A DNA stretch of 37,714 bases from IMG/VR virus record IMGVR_UViG_3300027734_000156, positions 1 through 37,714 of that record; one strand, written 5' to 3'. Positions 16,751 through 25,821 of the stretch are shown one piece after another. Position 1 is the stretch's first letter. Each line of letters begins with the position of its first letter. Under the pieces are notes generated by a model, which worked only from the letters and a program-made list of their open reading frames with translations, searched no databases and was not told the DNA's origin. The position numbers and the translations under genes were made by a program. Origin of the DNA: a virus.

Positions 16751-18604
16751 TTAAATAACATAATACCGTTGACCAGAAGCAACTGTCAGCGTTGCACCCG
16801 CTGCAACAGTGATTGGCCCAAGTGCCATGCCGTTTGTCCCAGTATTGATTGTATAACTTGATGATACTGTTGTGCCATTTACCACAATACCATTTGTTGA
16901 AACCATCTCTTTGGCTTGTAATTCACCCGTAGATGGGGTATACAGATAATAAGCATTACCCGTATAGACCGTTGAAGCAGTACCACTTGTTGCAGCAGAG
17001 AACAATGGGTATACCGCAGTTGCGGTAGCAGTGTCGTTGCTAATAGTGATTGTTGTACCGCCAACAGCCGCCCATGATGTGTTTGTGCCATCAGTGGTCA
17101 GGTATTTGCCTGTGTTGGTTGTTTGGCTAGGAGCAAGTGCATTAAATGCCGTATTTGCCGTAGTTTGACCTGTACCGCCATTTAAAACAGGCAATGCTGT
17201 ACCACTGTAAGTCAGAGCCAATGTTCCTGACGTAGTAATCGGGCTTCCGCTTACAGTAAATATGGTTGGGGCAGACAAAGCAACCGAAGTAACAGTGCCT
17301 GGGCCTGTGGGTCCAGTAGGTCCAGTAGCTCCCGCCGCTCCTGTTGGGCCAAGCTGGGTGTACATTACCTGAGTTGCGGTAAAGATAATTGATGGTGTTC
17401 TAGGATAACCACCACTTGCTGCCAATGTTTCTATCGTTACGCTTGTATTTGCTGTTTGCCAGAATACTTGGATGTAATCAGTTGCCGTTAAACTTAAAAC
17501 ATAATTAACAGTAACAATTTCTGATGAAAAAGAACTTCCTTGTTTATCAGGAACATCATAATGAGAATTTGTATCAGCTAAATTTGTGCCGTTTTTCTTT
17601 AGCCAAATTTGAGTGTTGCCATTTGCTGTGCTTGTATTTGTAAACTGAATAGAAAATGTCAGGCTATATACGCCTGTATAAGCAAATGTAATGCGGCTAC
17701 TTGATGCAACTGAAACTCCACTATTTAAAGGATCAGCACTGTTTAAAGTAATTGCATAAGGCGTGTTGATTGCCGCAGCAGTTTGGTTTGTTGTGTCCCA
17801 AAAAGAACCCCAATAACCCAAAGTTCCACCTGCGCCTGTACTTCCTGTCGGGCCTGTGGGGCCTGTAGCCGATGGGCCAGTTGCTCCAGTAGGGCCAGCG
17901 ACTGTAGATGCCGCACCTGTGGGGCCTGTGGGGCCTGCTACCGTAGAAGCAGCTCCCGTAGCTCCCGTAGGACCAGTAGGGCCTACTACCGTAGATGCTG
18001 CTCCTGTAGCACCAGTAGGACCAGTTGGCCCCGCTACCGTGGAAGCCGCGCCCGTAGCGCCTGTAGGTCCAGTTGGACCTGCAACAGTTGAAGCAGCTCC
18101 AGTTGATCCAGTAGGCCCAGTAGACCCAGTAGGCCCCGTTACTGTTGAAGCCGCGCCTGTGGAGCCTGTTGGGCCAGTGGGTCCTGTAGATCCAACTGAC
18201 CCCGTAGGTCCAGCAACGGTAGAGGCGGCTCCTGTTGGTCCGGTGGCTCCGACACTTCCTGTAGGTCCTGTGGGGCCTTTTTGAACCAAAGGTCCTGGCA
18301 CTGACCACACCAATGTTGTAGGAGTCTTAGAATTGACAATTGCAAGCGACAACCAAACAGTGTTGGTAGGAGCAACAGGGGGTGAGTTAAGCCAACCAGT
18401 AGGAGGTGTTCCTATGTTGGTTGTAAAGTCCCAAGACCCACCCGTAGGAGTTGCTGGCGCAGTAGCTGACTCTTTAAAAATCAGATATTCAAAGTAAGTC
18501 CCACCAAATACAGTATTGTTGCCGTACAGACCAGTTGATTCTGAACCAGAAGGCAGGGCTACTGTACTTGATGCAGTACTTCCATAAAGACCACTTGTAG
18601 CCAT
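16751..18604 (-). CDS. Collagen-like fibre with C1q-like head
   Basis: 617 residues. The N-terminal 105 residues are a capsid/tail attachment part. Residues about 110-260 are collagen-like G-x-y repeats ([10 protein letters not shown]), interrupted by AASTVA, including a 16-residue unit [17 protein letters not shown] beta-sandwich follows at about 264-410 ([31 protein letters not shown]) that resembles C1q/TNF-type heads, then a second short collagen run ([18 protein letters not shown]) and a C-terminal fibre domain with [12 protein letters not shown]. Such proteins trimerise through the collagen and use the head for binding. Leader AAGGAATCAAC before the ATG. Confidence 0.85.
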   Translation of the reverse strand: MATSGLYGSTASSTVALPSGSESTGLYGNNTVFGGTYFEYLIFKESATAPATPTGGSWDFTTNIGTPPTGWLNSPPVAPTNTVWLSLAIVNSKTPTTLVWSVPGPLVQKGPTGPTGSVGATGPTGAASTVAGPTGSVGSTGPTGPTGSTGAASTVTGPTGSTGPTGSTGAASTVAGPTGPTGATGAASTVAGPTGPTGATGAASTVVGPTGPTGATGAASTVAGPTGPTGAASTVAGPTGATGPSATGPTGPTGSTGAGGTLGYWGSFWDTTNQTAAAINTPYAITLNSADPLNSGVSVASSSRITFAYTGVYSLTFSIQFTNTSTANGNTQIWLKKNGTNLADTNSHYDVPDKQGSSFSSEIVTVNYVLSLTATDYIQVFWQTANTSVTIETLAASGGYPRTPSIIFTATQVMYTQLGPTGAAGATGPTGPTGPGTVTSVALSAPTIFTVSGSPITTSGTLALTYSGTALPVLNGGTGQTTANTAFNALAPSQTTNTGKYLTTDGTNTSWAAVGGTTITISNDTATATAVYPLFSAATSGTASTVYTGNAYYLYTPSTGELQAKEMVSTNGIVVNGTTVSSSYTINTGTNGMALGPITVAAGATLTVASGQRYYVI

Positions 18605-18613
18605 GTTGATTCC

Positions 18614-19597
18614 TTATTTGAAGCTGTAGCGGTAGTTGCGGGGCTGGAATTCAGATGTAAGGTGCTGATCACCACCACGCCACTTGCCTTTGTAGTTCTG
18701 ATCTTCAATCAAGCCATAAGAAGCGTCAAATCGGGCATCCCATTTTTGTGATTCTTCTACGTTCTTGTTTTTGTCGTAGTAAGCCGACAACGTACCATAC
18801 AGGTAGCCTTCAGGGAAAGACGCAAGTACCCCGTTGCTTTGCACAATAGGATTCAGGTTATCGCCTGTTGTGCTGAACAAGAATGGGAATGTCTTTTGGT
18901 AGTAGGCTTTGATGACCACGCTATCACCTGGGTTTGGCGTAAACACATAGTTTGGGCCAACTTCAGAGAACGAAGCACGGATAACCCTTGGCACACCAAA
19001 AGGTCGAATGTACAACTGGTCAATCATGCGCCTACGGATAATCTCACGGTCACCCACACGGTCATACACAATCCAAGGACCCAAAGCAGTAGCGCCTGGC
19101 GGTTGATTAGACGGTGGCGACTCTTGGAAGAACAAAATTGGAAAACACATATCCGAAGGGATAGGAGCCATGCCTTGTGCATTAGTAGTCAGCGTTGATG
19201 GGCTGACAGTGGCATACGGGTCTGAACGCAGAGCAGGAAGCTCAATGGTACGCATCTTAAGCTCAGCCATTTGGATGCAAGCTTGAATCTCTAAGGCTGA
19301 TGCGGAAGGCAGTTTCAGAATAGCCGTTGGATAGGTAATACCTGTCCATACGGCATCTGGGTCATTGACTGTGATAGTGGTTGAACTAACAGCTAAAACA
19401 GCGGCAAAAGGACCCATCATATTGGGGCCAATAAAATCACCTATCAAAACCAAAGAAGATGGGTTAGAAGCGCAGGTAATAACTCCAGTGGAAGAGTTAT
19501 ATGACGAAGCGTTTATGCCTATGCTGCTTGGAATTGCCCCTACCCAACTTGCGATTCGGCTAACAAGAGCGTTAGCAGATTGAATGAATAGGGCCAT
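18614..19597 (-). CDS. Putative neck / head-tail adaptor protein
   Basis: 327 residues. The C-terminal segment FPEGYLYGTLSAYYDKNKNVEESQKWDARFDASYGLIEDQN is the pattern of neck/adaptor proteins (an LYG-L-x-YY helix followed by a Q-W/Y-x-x-x-F helix). A proline-rich middle (FFQESPPSNQPPGATALGP) and a YNSSTGVITCASNPSSL N-terminal strand region precede it. Order after the coat and decoration-like genes and before the fibres suits a protein that joins portal to tail. Leader AAGGATGCTCT before the ATG. Function inferred. Confidence 0.65.
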   Translation of the reverse strand: MALFIQSANALVSRIASWVGAIPSSIGINASSYNSSTGVITCASNPSSLVLIGDFIGPNMMGPFAAVLAVSSTTITVNDPDAVWTGITYPTAILKLPSASALEIQACIQMAELKMRTIELPALRSDPYATVSPSTLTTNAQGMAPIPSDMCFPILFFQESPPSNQPPGATALGPWIVYDRVGDREIIRRRMIDQLYIRPFGVPRVIRASFSEVGPNYVFTPNPGDSVVIKAYYQKTFPFLFSTTGDNLNPIVQSNGVLASFPEGYLYGTLSAYYDKNKNVEESQKWDARFDASYGLIEDQNYKGKWRGGDQHLTSEFQPRNYRYSFK

Positions 19598-19606
19598 AGA
19601 GCATCC

Positions 19607-20101
19607 TTATTTCGTAGGTATTGTTGGATTATAAGGCAGAGGGATCTTGCCTGTGGGATGGCAAACAAAATCACTGTAGTATTCATTGACGATGGCGTAA
19701 AACAAGATCTTGTCCTTCTTTTCTTGCTTGATTAACTCCCAAGGACGGTTGTTAAACCACTTTGAACTGATCTCATGAGCAAAACATTTAGGCAATTGCA
19801 TCATGTGAGCAGTACCTGCAAAGAACGGGTTGTCTGTTCCATGAACTTTATGAAACTCCCTACGCTCTTTACAAAACTGCTTTACTTCTTCAACATTCTT
19901 TTGGTCATACTGGACATACCGCACACCGTCTACAGCACCAACCTTGTAATCAATGTTGGGAGTTTTAAAGGTTTGCGACCAAGTACCAGACTTGACTTCA
20001 TTAAATAGTTTGTCATTATGGCGAAATACACCATCAATGCCAGCTTCAAGAATGCCGCCTGAATAGTATTCTTCATTTATGCGAACTTCATCATCATTCA
20101 T
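19607..20101 (-). CDS. Unknown protein between decoration-like and neck genes
   Basis: 164 residues with a balanced soluble composition. Motifs such as EYYSGGILEAGIDGVFRHNDKLFNEVKSG and IDYKVGAVDGVRYVQYDQKN give it a mixed alpha/beta look. There are cysteines at KQFCKERREFHK, LPKCFAHEIS and DFVCHP, but no metal motif I recognise. No signature of a known enzyme. It is preceded by a hairpin that may end transcription of the coat operon. Could be a capsid maturation, neck or accessory protein. Confidence 0.55.
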   Translation of the reverse strand: MNDDEVRINEEYYSGGILEAGIDGVFRHNDKLFNEVKSGTWSQTFKTPNIDYKVGAVDGVRYVQYDQKNVEEVKQFCKERREFHKVHGTDNPFFAGTAHMMQLPKCFAHEISSKWFNNRPWELIKQEKKDKILFYAIVNEYYSDFVCHPTGKIPLPYNPTIPTK

Positions 20102-20124
20102 ATTTAATCCAATAACAATACCTT

Positions 20125-20155
20125 ACCAAAAGAGCCTCCTTGTGAGAAGCCCTTT
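20125..20155 (-). terminator. Possible weak intrinsic terminator
   Basis: On the minus strand AAAGGGCTTCT pairs with AGGAGGCTCTTT around a 5-base loop (11 pairs, three of them GU wobbles), followed by a short T run (TTTT). It lies in the gap between the decoration-like gene and the 164-aa gene. The T run is short, so leaky termination or an mRNA-end function is more likely than a full stop. Confidence 0.4.
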
Positions 20156-20163
20156 CAGAAAGA

Positions 20164-20970
20164 TTAGTCTTTAGGGAACATCATAACTGTGAAGCCTTCA
20201 AGAACAATGTGGTCAGTTGCTGTAGCGGTATCACCAGTAATGGTGACTGCAACAGAAGCAGAACTATCAATTGCTGTGTAGACATGAGCGCCAGCCGCTG
20301 CTCCACCAATCAATTGGGTAGATTGCACATTTAAAACACCACGATTACGGATGGAGTTCATAGAACTGCCGCCAGTAGAAGTAGTGTATGAAGATGCAGT
20401 ACCGATAGTAGTTCCACCAAAATACACAGCGCCTGCTTTAGCACCAGCGGAGTTGTTGCAAGACCAGTTAGAAGTAACAACGATTTGACCGTTGTTGCCC
20501 ATAGAACCAGCAGGAACAGTTACGTTAATCAAAGTAGTTTCAGTGGTAGAACCAGTGAAAGAAGCATTTGAACCCGTAACAGCAGTCAAAGTGCCAGATG
20601 GGATAACTGGTGTAAACGCAACAGCGCCAACGCCGTTAGCAACACCATATTTGCCAGCATAAACCACACCCACAGTAGTGCTAGAAAACACCACATAGTA
20701 GATGCCGCCAGTTGAGTCACCCGACACAGCAGAAGCTGGGAAGTAGACAAAAGCAGAAGCGTAGGTTGTTGCCAACGCAGTACCCAAAGTTACAGTGCCA
20801 TTTGTGGCAATAGTGCCACTGTTAGCAACAATAACTGGAATACCAGATTCGCTCAAAATGCGGGGGAAATATTGAACCTGACCTTGAGTTCCAAGAACGC
20901 CAGTGATATCACCAGTGTTAACGTCAGACACAAATGCGGAGTTGTACTCTTTCCATGCTAATGTAGCCAT
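20164..20970 (-). CDS. Beta-rich capsid decoration or head-fibre protein
   Basis: 268 residues, nearly uncharged, beta-strand-rich. The C-terminal half (about 130-265) is a jelly-roll-like domain with VTVPAGSMGNNGQIVVTSNW, NNSAGAKAGAVYFGGTT and RNRGVLNVQSTQ, a module used in phage head fibres and decoration proteins. Its position immediately downstream of the major capsid gene, and a terminator between them, fits a head surface protein expressed at a lower level. The N-terminal region (MATLAWKEYNSAFVSDVNTG) is probably the head-binding part. Decoration versus fibre cannot be told apart here. Confidence 0.6.
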   Translation of the reverse strand: MATLAWKEYNSAFVSDVNTGDITGVLGTQGQVQYFPRILSESGIPVIVANSGTIATNGTVTLGTALATTYASAFVYFPASAVSGDSTGGIYYVVFSSTTVGVVYAGKYGVANGVGAVAFTPVIPSGTLTAVTGSNASFTGSTTETTLINVTVPAGSMGNNGQIVVTSNWSCNNSAGAKAGAVYFGGTTIGTASSYTTSTGGSSMNSIRNRGVLNVQSTQLIGGAAAGAHVYTAIDSSASVAVTITGDTATATDHIVLEGFTVMMFPKD

Positions 20971-20992
20971 GATTTTTCCTTAAAAATAAATT

Positions 20993-21018
20993 AAAAAAAG
21001 GGGGTGATTAGCCCCCTT
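20993..21018 (-). terminator. Intrinsic terminator after the coat gene
   Basis: On the minus strand AAGGGGG, loop CTAATCA, CCCCCTT, then a run of T (TTTTTTT in total from the stem end) directly after the coat stop codon. This is a clear stem plus U-tract. It sits between coat and the decoration-like gene and probably sets their expression ratio through partial read-through. Confidence 0.85.
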
Positions 21019-21023
21019 GAAGT

Positions 21024-22181
21024 TTAGCTCAGGTAACGCTGAACTTGTGCAGATGTACGAGCAGCAGTTACGGCAGCACCAGAAGAAGAAGTGCCAGCCA
21101 AAACAGCCACACCCGCTGGATTACGCACAATCAATGTGCCTTCCATAATGTACTGGTCCAAAGATGCGTCAGCAGAGCTAAACACTTCATTGTTAGGACC
21201 AAGTTCACGCAAGCTACCCCATTGGATAACGTCAGGGTTCAGGAACAAGGCAGATGTGTTATCTGCGCCAGTTTGGTCCATAACCCAAGAGTCATCAATT
21301 TGGTAGGTGTAGTTGAAGTCACCCTCGTAAGTACCAATCGTGTCACCCTTGTCAGCAGGGTTAAAACGGTTGATAGAACGGCTAGTAGGCATCTGGTCAG
21401 AGATGTGAGTACGCATCGATGTTGGGACTACCATGTTGGTAATCTTGGCATTGAAACGCTGCTCAGCAGTAGTAACCAATTGCTTGTAGGTAAAAGGACT
21501 AAACTGTTGCAAAGTCTGACCAGTGGAGAACGAAAAATAACCCAAACCAGCGTTGCTCAACAAACCATTGAAAGGTTGGTTGGTGCTAGTGGTAGTGGTT
21601 GTGTCGTTACCATCAGAAGTTGCCAAGTTTAAAACCGCAGTACCACTGGTAGGGTTACCAGAACGTGTACCAGCAAACGAATACAACGAACCAAAACGGC
21701 GACCGTTGTTAGGCGAAGAGCCTTGGCTGGAAGCTTGACCAGAGTACTTGACAGAAGCGCCATCGGCACGAACCATCTGCAGCTCAACGTCAAACATGAT
21801 TTCAGTCAATTGCTTGACTTCTTGATAGGCTTGTGGGTCACCACCAGCTTGTTCAACAGCACGAGCAGTGCCAGTAGCACCGATCACAGTGGTGAAAATC
21901 TGTGTGTAGTTACCACAGTTAGCACGGGTGTTGTTGACAGCATCAGATGCGGCAACAGCAGCGCCTTCCAACTTGGCGTTCAAGGCTGGAGTACGGTAGT
22001 AGTCAACGGGCCAAATGTGCAGAGTCGAATTGACTTTGCGTTTTTTGCTCATTGCCATGTTGGTTAGAGGGGTACGGTCTTTAACATAGTTAGAGACAGT
22101 CATATCGAGGTCTTTGACCACGATGTCGGTGGTATACGAGCCATTGCCGTTACCAAGGTTTGCAGAGGTGATAGTTGCCAT
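21024..22181 (-). CDS. Major capsid protein (SU10 / DUF5309 type)
   Basis: 385 residues. The N terminus, MATITSANLGNGNGSYTTDIVVKDLD, and blocks NMAMSKKRKVNSTLHIWPVDYYRTP, ANCGNYTQIFTTVIGATGTARAVEQAGGDPQAYQ and IMFDVELQM are the conserved elements of the SU10-type coat family, whose HK97-like fold shell is about this length. The C-terminal strand region has PDVIQWGSLRELGPNNEVFSSADASLDQYIMEGTLIV. It follows a scaffold-like gene directly (16 bases) and has AGGAG ahead of the ATG. Confident as coat protein; exact subfamily less so. Confidence 0.9.
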   Translation of the reverse strand: MATITSANLGNGNGSYTTDIVVKDLDMTVSNYVKDRTPLTNMAMSKKRKVNSTLHIWPVDYYRTPALNAKLEGAAVAASDAVNNTRANCGNYTQIFTTVIGATGTARAVEQAGGDPQAYQEVKQLTEIMFDVELQMVRADGASVKYSGQASSQGSSPNNGRRFGSLYSFAGTRSGNPTSGTAVLNLATSDGNDTTTTTSTNQPFNGLLSNAGLGYFSFSTGQTLQQFSPFTYKQLVTTAEQRFNAKITNMVVPTSMRTHISDQMPTSRSINRFNPADKGDTIGTYEGDFNYTYQIDDSWVMDQTGADNTSALFLNPDVIQWGSLRELGPNNEVFSSADASLDQYIMEGTLIVRNPAGVAVLAGTSSSGAAVTAARTSAQVQRYLS

Positions 22182-22196
22182 TTCAAAAACTCCTGA

Positions 22197-23309
22197 TTAA
22201 CGCCTGCGCTGTTTATTTGCTGCAAGCATTGTTGCTAAAAGATCCCGTGCCGCATTCTTATCGCCTGATTTAGCTTGCTTTTGAAGTTTCTCAACATCAT
22301 TTTCTGGTGAGGTCTTAGCTTTTGTGACAGGTCTACTGGCTGCTGCCAATGAACTCCCCACATTTCGCATCTTAGGTCCTTCTCGGAACTTCATACCGTC
22401 CCGAATTAACCCCAACAGATACTCATCACCGGATACCAGATCAATGTTCTGGACACCAGGAACAAAAGAACCCGTTGCACCTTTCCATTCTTTACCTAGC
22501 TTATCTCTAAGTTCAGTAAAGTTAGCCTTGTTTGCTAATTCCTTATCAGTAAACGATTGCCTTGCTTGTTCCAACTGATGCTGGACATAAGCGGCTCGAT
22601 GCTGAAAGAAATTCTCAACTTTAGGCCGATTCGACTTAATGTACTGCGACTTTTCCTCGATTAGCGAGGCATTTTGGCGTATAGCCGCTTCTGCCTGTGA
22701 CTTCTCGGCTGGATCATTCGCATTCTGATAGATTTGCTGCCATTGCTGGTTATATTGCTGGAGAGTAATTAGCTCATCTGCTGCTGTTTGCAACTGAGGA
22801 ACAATTGTTAACTCCAACCCTATCTGCAAACCATCAAGCTCATTAATTCGCTTTGACGTTAACTCTTCAAAATCAGCTCTTTCGGCTTTAAGCTTACGAG
22901 CATTTTCATGGATAGCACTGCCTTGACCCAAAATAGCAGCCGCCTTGGATACTGGGATCTCTATAAAGCCGCCTTCTGCGTCCTTATTGGGGATTCTCCA
23001 CAGCATGTCAGGATTCTGCTCTGCAAACTCCAAGAAGTTAACCGGATCGGTTACACCATCGGTGGCCTCATCAGTTTCTTCAGAGCTTTCAGTTTCCAGC
23101 TCATCAACATTACTATCTTCAGGTTCGGCTTCTTCTACAGGAGCCGCCTCAGGGGAAACTTTCGTTTCTTGTCCTGCTGGTGGTGGTGAACTGCCATCGG
23201 GTTGCGGATTGTTACGCTTGTTAGCGGCAATCATTGCAGCGATAGCATCGGCGGGATTCGCCATACCAGTTTGCTCAGGGGCGGTCACTTGCGTGATTAC
23301 GTCTGACAT
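22197..23309 (-). CDS. Capsid scaffolding protein
   Basis: 370 residues with the usual scaffold layout: a flexible acidic, proline-rich N-terminal part (about 30-90, PVEEAEPEDSNVDELETESS), a long helical glutamine-rich middle (LITLQQYNQQWQQIYQNAND), and a basic C terminus (KLQKQAKSGDKNAARDLLATMLAANKQRRR) that would bind the inside of the coat. It directly precedes the coat gene. Ribosome site AAGAG. No protease motif was found. Known scaffolds of podoviruses have this acidic-helix-basic design. Confidence 0.85.
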   Translation of the reverse strand: MSDVITQVTAPEQTGMANPADAIAAMIAANKRNNPQPDGSSPPPAGQETKVSPEAAPVEEAEPEDSNVDELETESSEETDEATDGVTDPVNFLEFAEQNPDMLWRIPNKDAEGGFIEIPVSKAAAILGQGSAIHENARKLKAERADFEELTSKRINELDGLQIGLELTIVPQLQTAADELITLQQYNQQWQQIYQNANDPAEKSQAEAAIRQNASLIEEKSQYIKSNRPKVENFFQHRAAYVQHQLEQARQSFTDKELANKANFTELRDKLGKEWKGATGSFVPGVQNIDLVSGDEYLLGLIRDGMKFREGPKMRNVGSSLAAASRPVTKAKTSPENDVEKLQKQAKSGDKNAARDLLATMLAANKQRRR

Positions 23310-23325
23310 AGTTTACTCTTTTCTG

Positions 23326-23643
23326 TTAGTTAATGGACTTCTTTGCCACTTTTCCCAGAAATTCTGTCTTCTCAATGAAGCCAATAAAATCTCGGACCCC
23401 AGCAATATTAAATGCGTTTTCAATACGTTCTGGATCAGTTCGGCATTCCTCCAACCGACCCAGCAAATCAAACCTGTAAAGGTTGAACAGCAATGCAAAA
23501 TCCTCGTTTTTAATGAGGCGGGAAGCACACTCCCCGTTTTCAATTACTAGAGTTTTTCGACTTACATCAGCTTCCTTGTGTGAATCGGAGCCTTTTGTGC
23601 GCCGATTAAAATATTCACGAATATTCAATACCAAGCTTTTCAT
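23326..23643 (-). CDS. Unknown 105-aa protein between portal and scaffold
   Basis: 105 residues, soluble, mildly charged, with an N-terminal basic helix (MKSLVLNIREYFNRRTKG) and a helical C terminus. No recognised family. It sits between portal and scaffold genes, the place where P22-like phages keep small assembly factors. Leader AAGGATTGCA lies before the ATG. Confidence 0.6.
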   Translation of the reverse strand: MKSLVLNIREYFNRRTKGSDSHKEADVSRKTLVIENGECASRLIKNEDFALLFNLYRFDLLGRLEECRTDPERIENAFNIAGVRDFIGFIEKTEFLGKVAKKSIN

Positions 23644-23651
23644 TGCAATCC

Positions 23652-25820
23652 TTAATCAATCTGTACAGCAGTAAGTTTATCTCTTTTTGCTGCCAATGCT
23701 TCAAACATATTATCAGTGTCAATATCTTCAGCTTTCTTGATGTTCAATGCAGATATTGTATTAGATTCTTGTACTTTAGCATTATTAAGATCGGTCTTAG
23801 ATTGAATTTCTTTCTGTTCTGCACTAGGACCTTGCTGAGATTTTGCTTGTGCAAGTTTAGCGGCTTCTTCCATTGTTGGCAAATAGGCATCCACATCTTT
23901 GACACCCAGTACTCGCAAGGTATCTTCAAATGGGCGGCGTACCTTGGCAAACAATTCGGGCGCACTAGGATCCAGTTGCATCATCATTTGGGTAAATTGA
24001 GCTTGAGCCTGACCAATTAACTGTTGGCGGGTTAAACGGTTCTCATCCGACATAAAACCCAAAGCCAAATCAATGTTAATCAGCTTGCGGTCAATGAATT
24101 CATAGTTATCCATTGAGATGGCATCCATAAACGGCTTGCCTTTGCCGCATACACCTGCCAGTTGCTGAATGTTGTAATCATCAGCGTACTGGATGAGCGT
24201 TTTCCAAACAATGTACAAAACATCCCGCAAACCAATGGCACAGTTCTTAACCATCTCGTCTTGGATGAGTTGGTTAGGACCCATAGCAAGTTGCAATTTG
24301 TAACCGCTGTTGCCATCCTTCATTACTTCAGGGTTTAGCACATCGCCAGGGCTTGTCATGCCAATCATTGCCATCTTGTCGGCCTCAAACCGCTCCATAG
24401 ACGATTGGACGTAGGCAAGGTTGCCTTGCATTGGCGAAAACTCGTAGATGTGCTTGTTAGGATCGAATTTGCGGTCCAAAACAAACATAGCTGACACGCC
24501 ACGCTGAATTTCCTCGGCATCAATAAACTCTGGGTTTACGCCAATCCTTGGAGTAGACGATTGCATTGCAAAAGCCATCTCTGCACGGGCAATTGAGGTT
24601 GCATATTCTTGCATAGGCACAAGGCGCTCGGCAAGAGAGTAACCAAAGAAGTTTCCTGTGATAGGTTTTGGGCACATTGCCGCCAAGGGAATGAAATCCA
24701 CTTCCTTGACATACAAAACGTATGAACCTGAGAAGCAGCACTCCACAATCTCTTCTTCACCATCACCATCCACATCTTTGCGGATCCAAGCTGTGGTCAG
24801 CATGATGACTCGGCTGTAACGGTCAGCACCTGCGGAGGCCACAACGCCTTGACCAGGCACTGGAGTGGAATCACGGGCATGAAGTGCTAAATCGTTCTCC
24901 AATGCGCCAGCTTGATAGGCTCCAGCAGGGCCGTAGGCGGCATGATCTGCAAGCTTTTCAAGGTCTACATACGGAAACTGTGATTTGCACTCATGGAGTG
25001 TCATTGGGTCATAGAAACCCACAAAATCTTGGTCTTGAATGTTGGGGATTGTTGGGTTGCAAACAAAATAATGCTGGGCAACGTGTTTGATCTTCACCGA
25101 AGTGGAGAATCCGGTCATTTTGTATTTGGCACGATAGACAGTGTTGGCTCGGATAGCCTCATTCATATCTTCTTGCGGAGTATTGACTTGTTCCTCTTCA
25201 TCAGGAGCCATCATCTCCTGCATCACGCCTTGCAAATCAACGTCAATACGGCGCATGTTTTGGCGCTTGACAGTCAGACCTTTTTCAGCAGCCATAGTCT
25301 CAAAAACACGCAGTTGGTCTTTTGTGCCTTCAACTTCTTTGTACTGGGTGATAGGTTCACGCACGGGAGACACCATAACAATGCCGTTTTTGTGCAACAA
25401 AGAGTCTTGCGCCCAATCCCTGATGATTGCGTATGAATCATTCTTGGAATTAACCATGTACTTGACCATTTCGGTGGCTTGGTTAGCTTGTTCGCCATCC
25501 ATTTCACTGAAACGCTCAAACTCAAAGTTGACTTTACCGTTTGGCATCAAGCACTTAGTAATGATAGCTGTAGCGTAATCTACGCCAGGTGTCACTACGG
25601 GGTGAATGTAATCAATGCCTCGGATTGGCTCAGTGGAGTTGCTAACAGCAATGTTCAGGTAGTGATAGTCGGATAGGCGGTTAAATGTGTTCTTGGCTTG
25701 GGTTAAGCGAAGATAGTCCACCATCTTGAGATACACCTCATGGGCAACTTGGAATACGATTCCTTTATTGCCAGCAGGTGCTTCAATGTACTCAACGATG
25801 ATGTTTTGTTTATCCAACAT
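23652..25820 (-). CDS. Portal protein (P22-type, large)
   Basis: 722 residues from ATG at 25820, which has AAGGATCTAAT before it; an upstream in-frame start inside the terminase gene is rejected. Portals of the P22 family are about this size. Supporting blocks: PIRGIDYIHPVVTPGVDYATA, RDWAQDSLLHKNGIVMV, FFGYSLAERLVPMQEYATSI, and the long helical C-terminal barrel region rich in Q/A. It forms the dodecameric ring at one capsid vertex through which DNA is packaged and ejected. The upstream terminase stop is shared (TAATATG). Confidence 0.85.
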   Translation of the reverse strand: MLDKQNIIVEYIEAPAGNKGIVFQVAHEVYLKMVDYLRLTQAKNTFNRLSDYHYLNIAVSNSTEPIRGIDYIHPVVTPGVDYATAIITKCLMPNGKVNFEFERFSEMDGEQANQATEMVKYMVNSKNDSYAIIRDWAQDSLLHKNGIVMVSPVREPITQYKEVEGTKDQLRVFETMAAEKGLTVKRQNMRRIDVDLQGVMQEMMAPDEEEQVNTPQEDMNEAIRANTVYRAKYKMTGFSTSVKIKHVAQHYFVCNPTIPNIQDQDFVGFYDPMTLHECKSQFPYVDLEKLADHAAYGPAGAYQAGALENDLALHARDSTPVPGQGVVASAGADRYSRVIMLTTAWIRKDVDGDGEEEIVECCFSGSYVLYVKEVDFIPLAAMCPKPITGNFFGYSLAERLVPMQEYATSIARAEMAFAMQSSTPRIGVNPEFIDAEEIQRGVSAMFVLDRKFDPNKHIYEFSPMQGNLAYVQSSMERFEADKMAMIGMTSPGDVLNPEVMKDGNSGYKLQLAMGPNQLIQDEMVKNCAIGLRDVLYIVWKTLIQYADDYNIQQLAGVCGKGKPFMDAISMDNYEFIDRKLINIDLALGFMSDENRLTRQQLIGQAQAQFTQMMMQLDPSAPELFAKVRRPFEDTLRVLGVKDVDAYLPTMEEAAKLAQAKSQQGPSAEQKEIQSKTDLNNAKVQESNTISALNIKKAEDIDTDNMFEALAAKRDKLTAVQID

Positions 25821-25821
25821 A

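Noticed and set aside
17856-18284. 142-codon plus-strand frame of [13 protein letters not shown] repeats
   Set aside because: It is the antisense shadow of the collagen-like repeat; the minus-strand frame has the folded flanks and ribosome site.
17820-18290. CRISPR-like repeat array
   Set aside because: The repeat is a coding collagen unit with variable third positions and no constant spacer-repeat structure.
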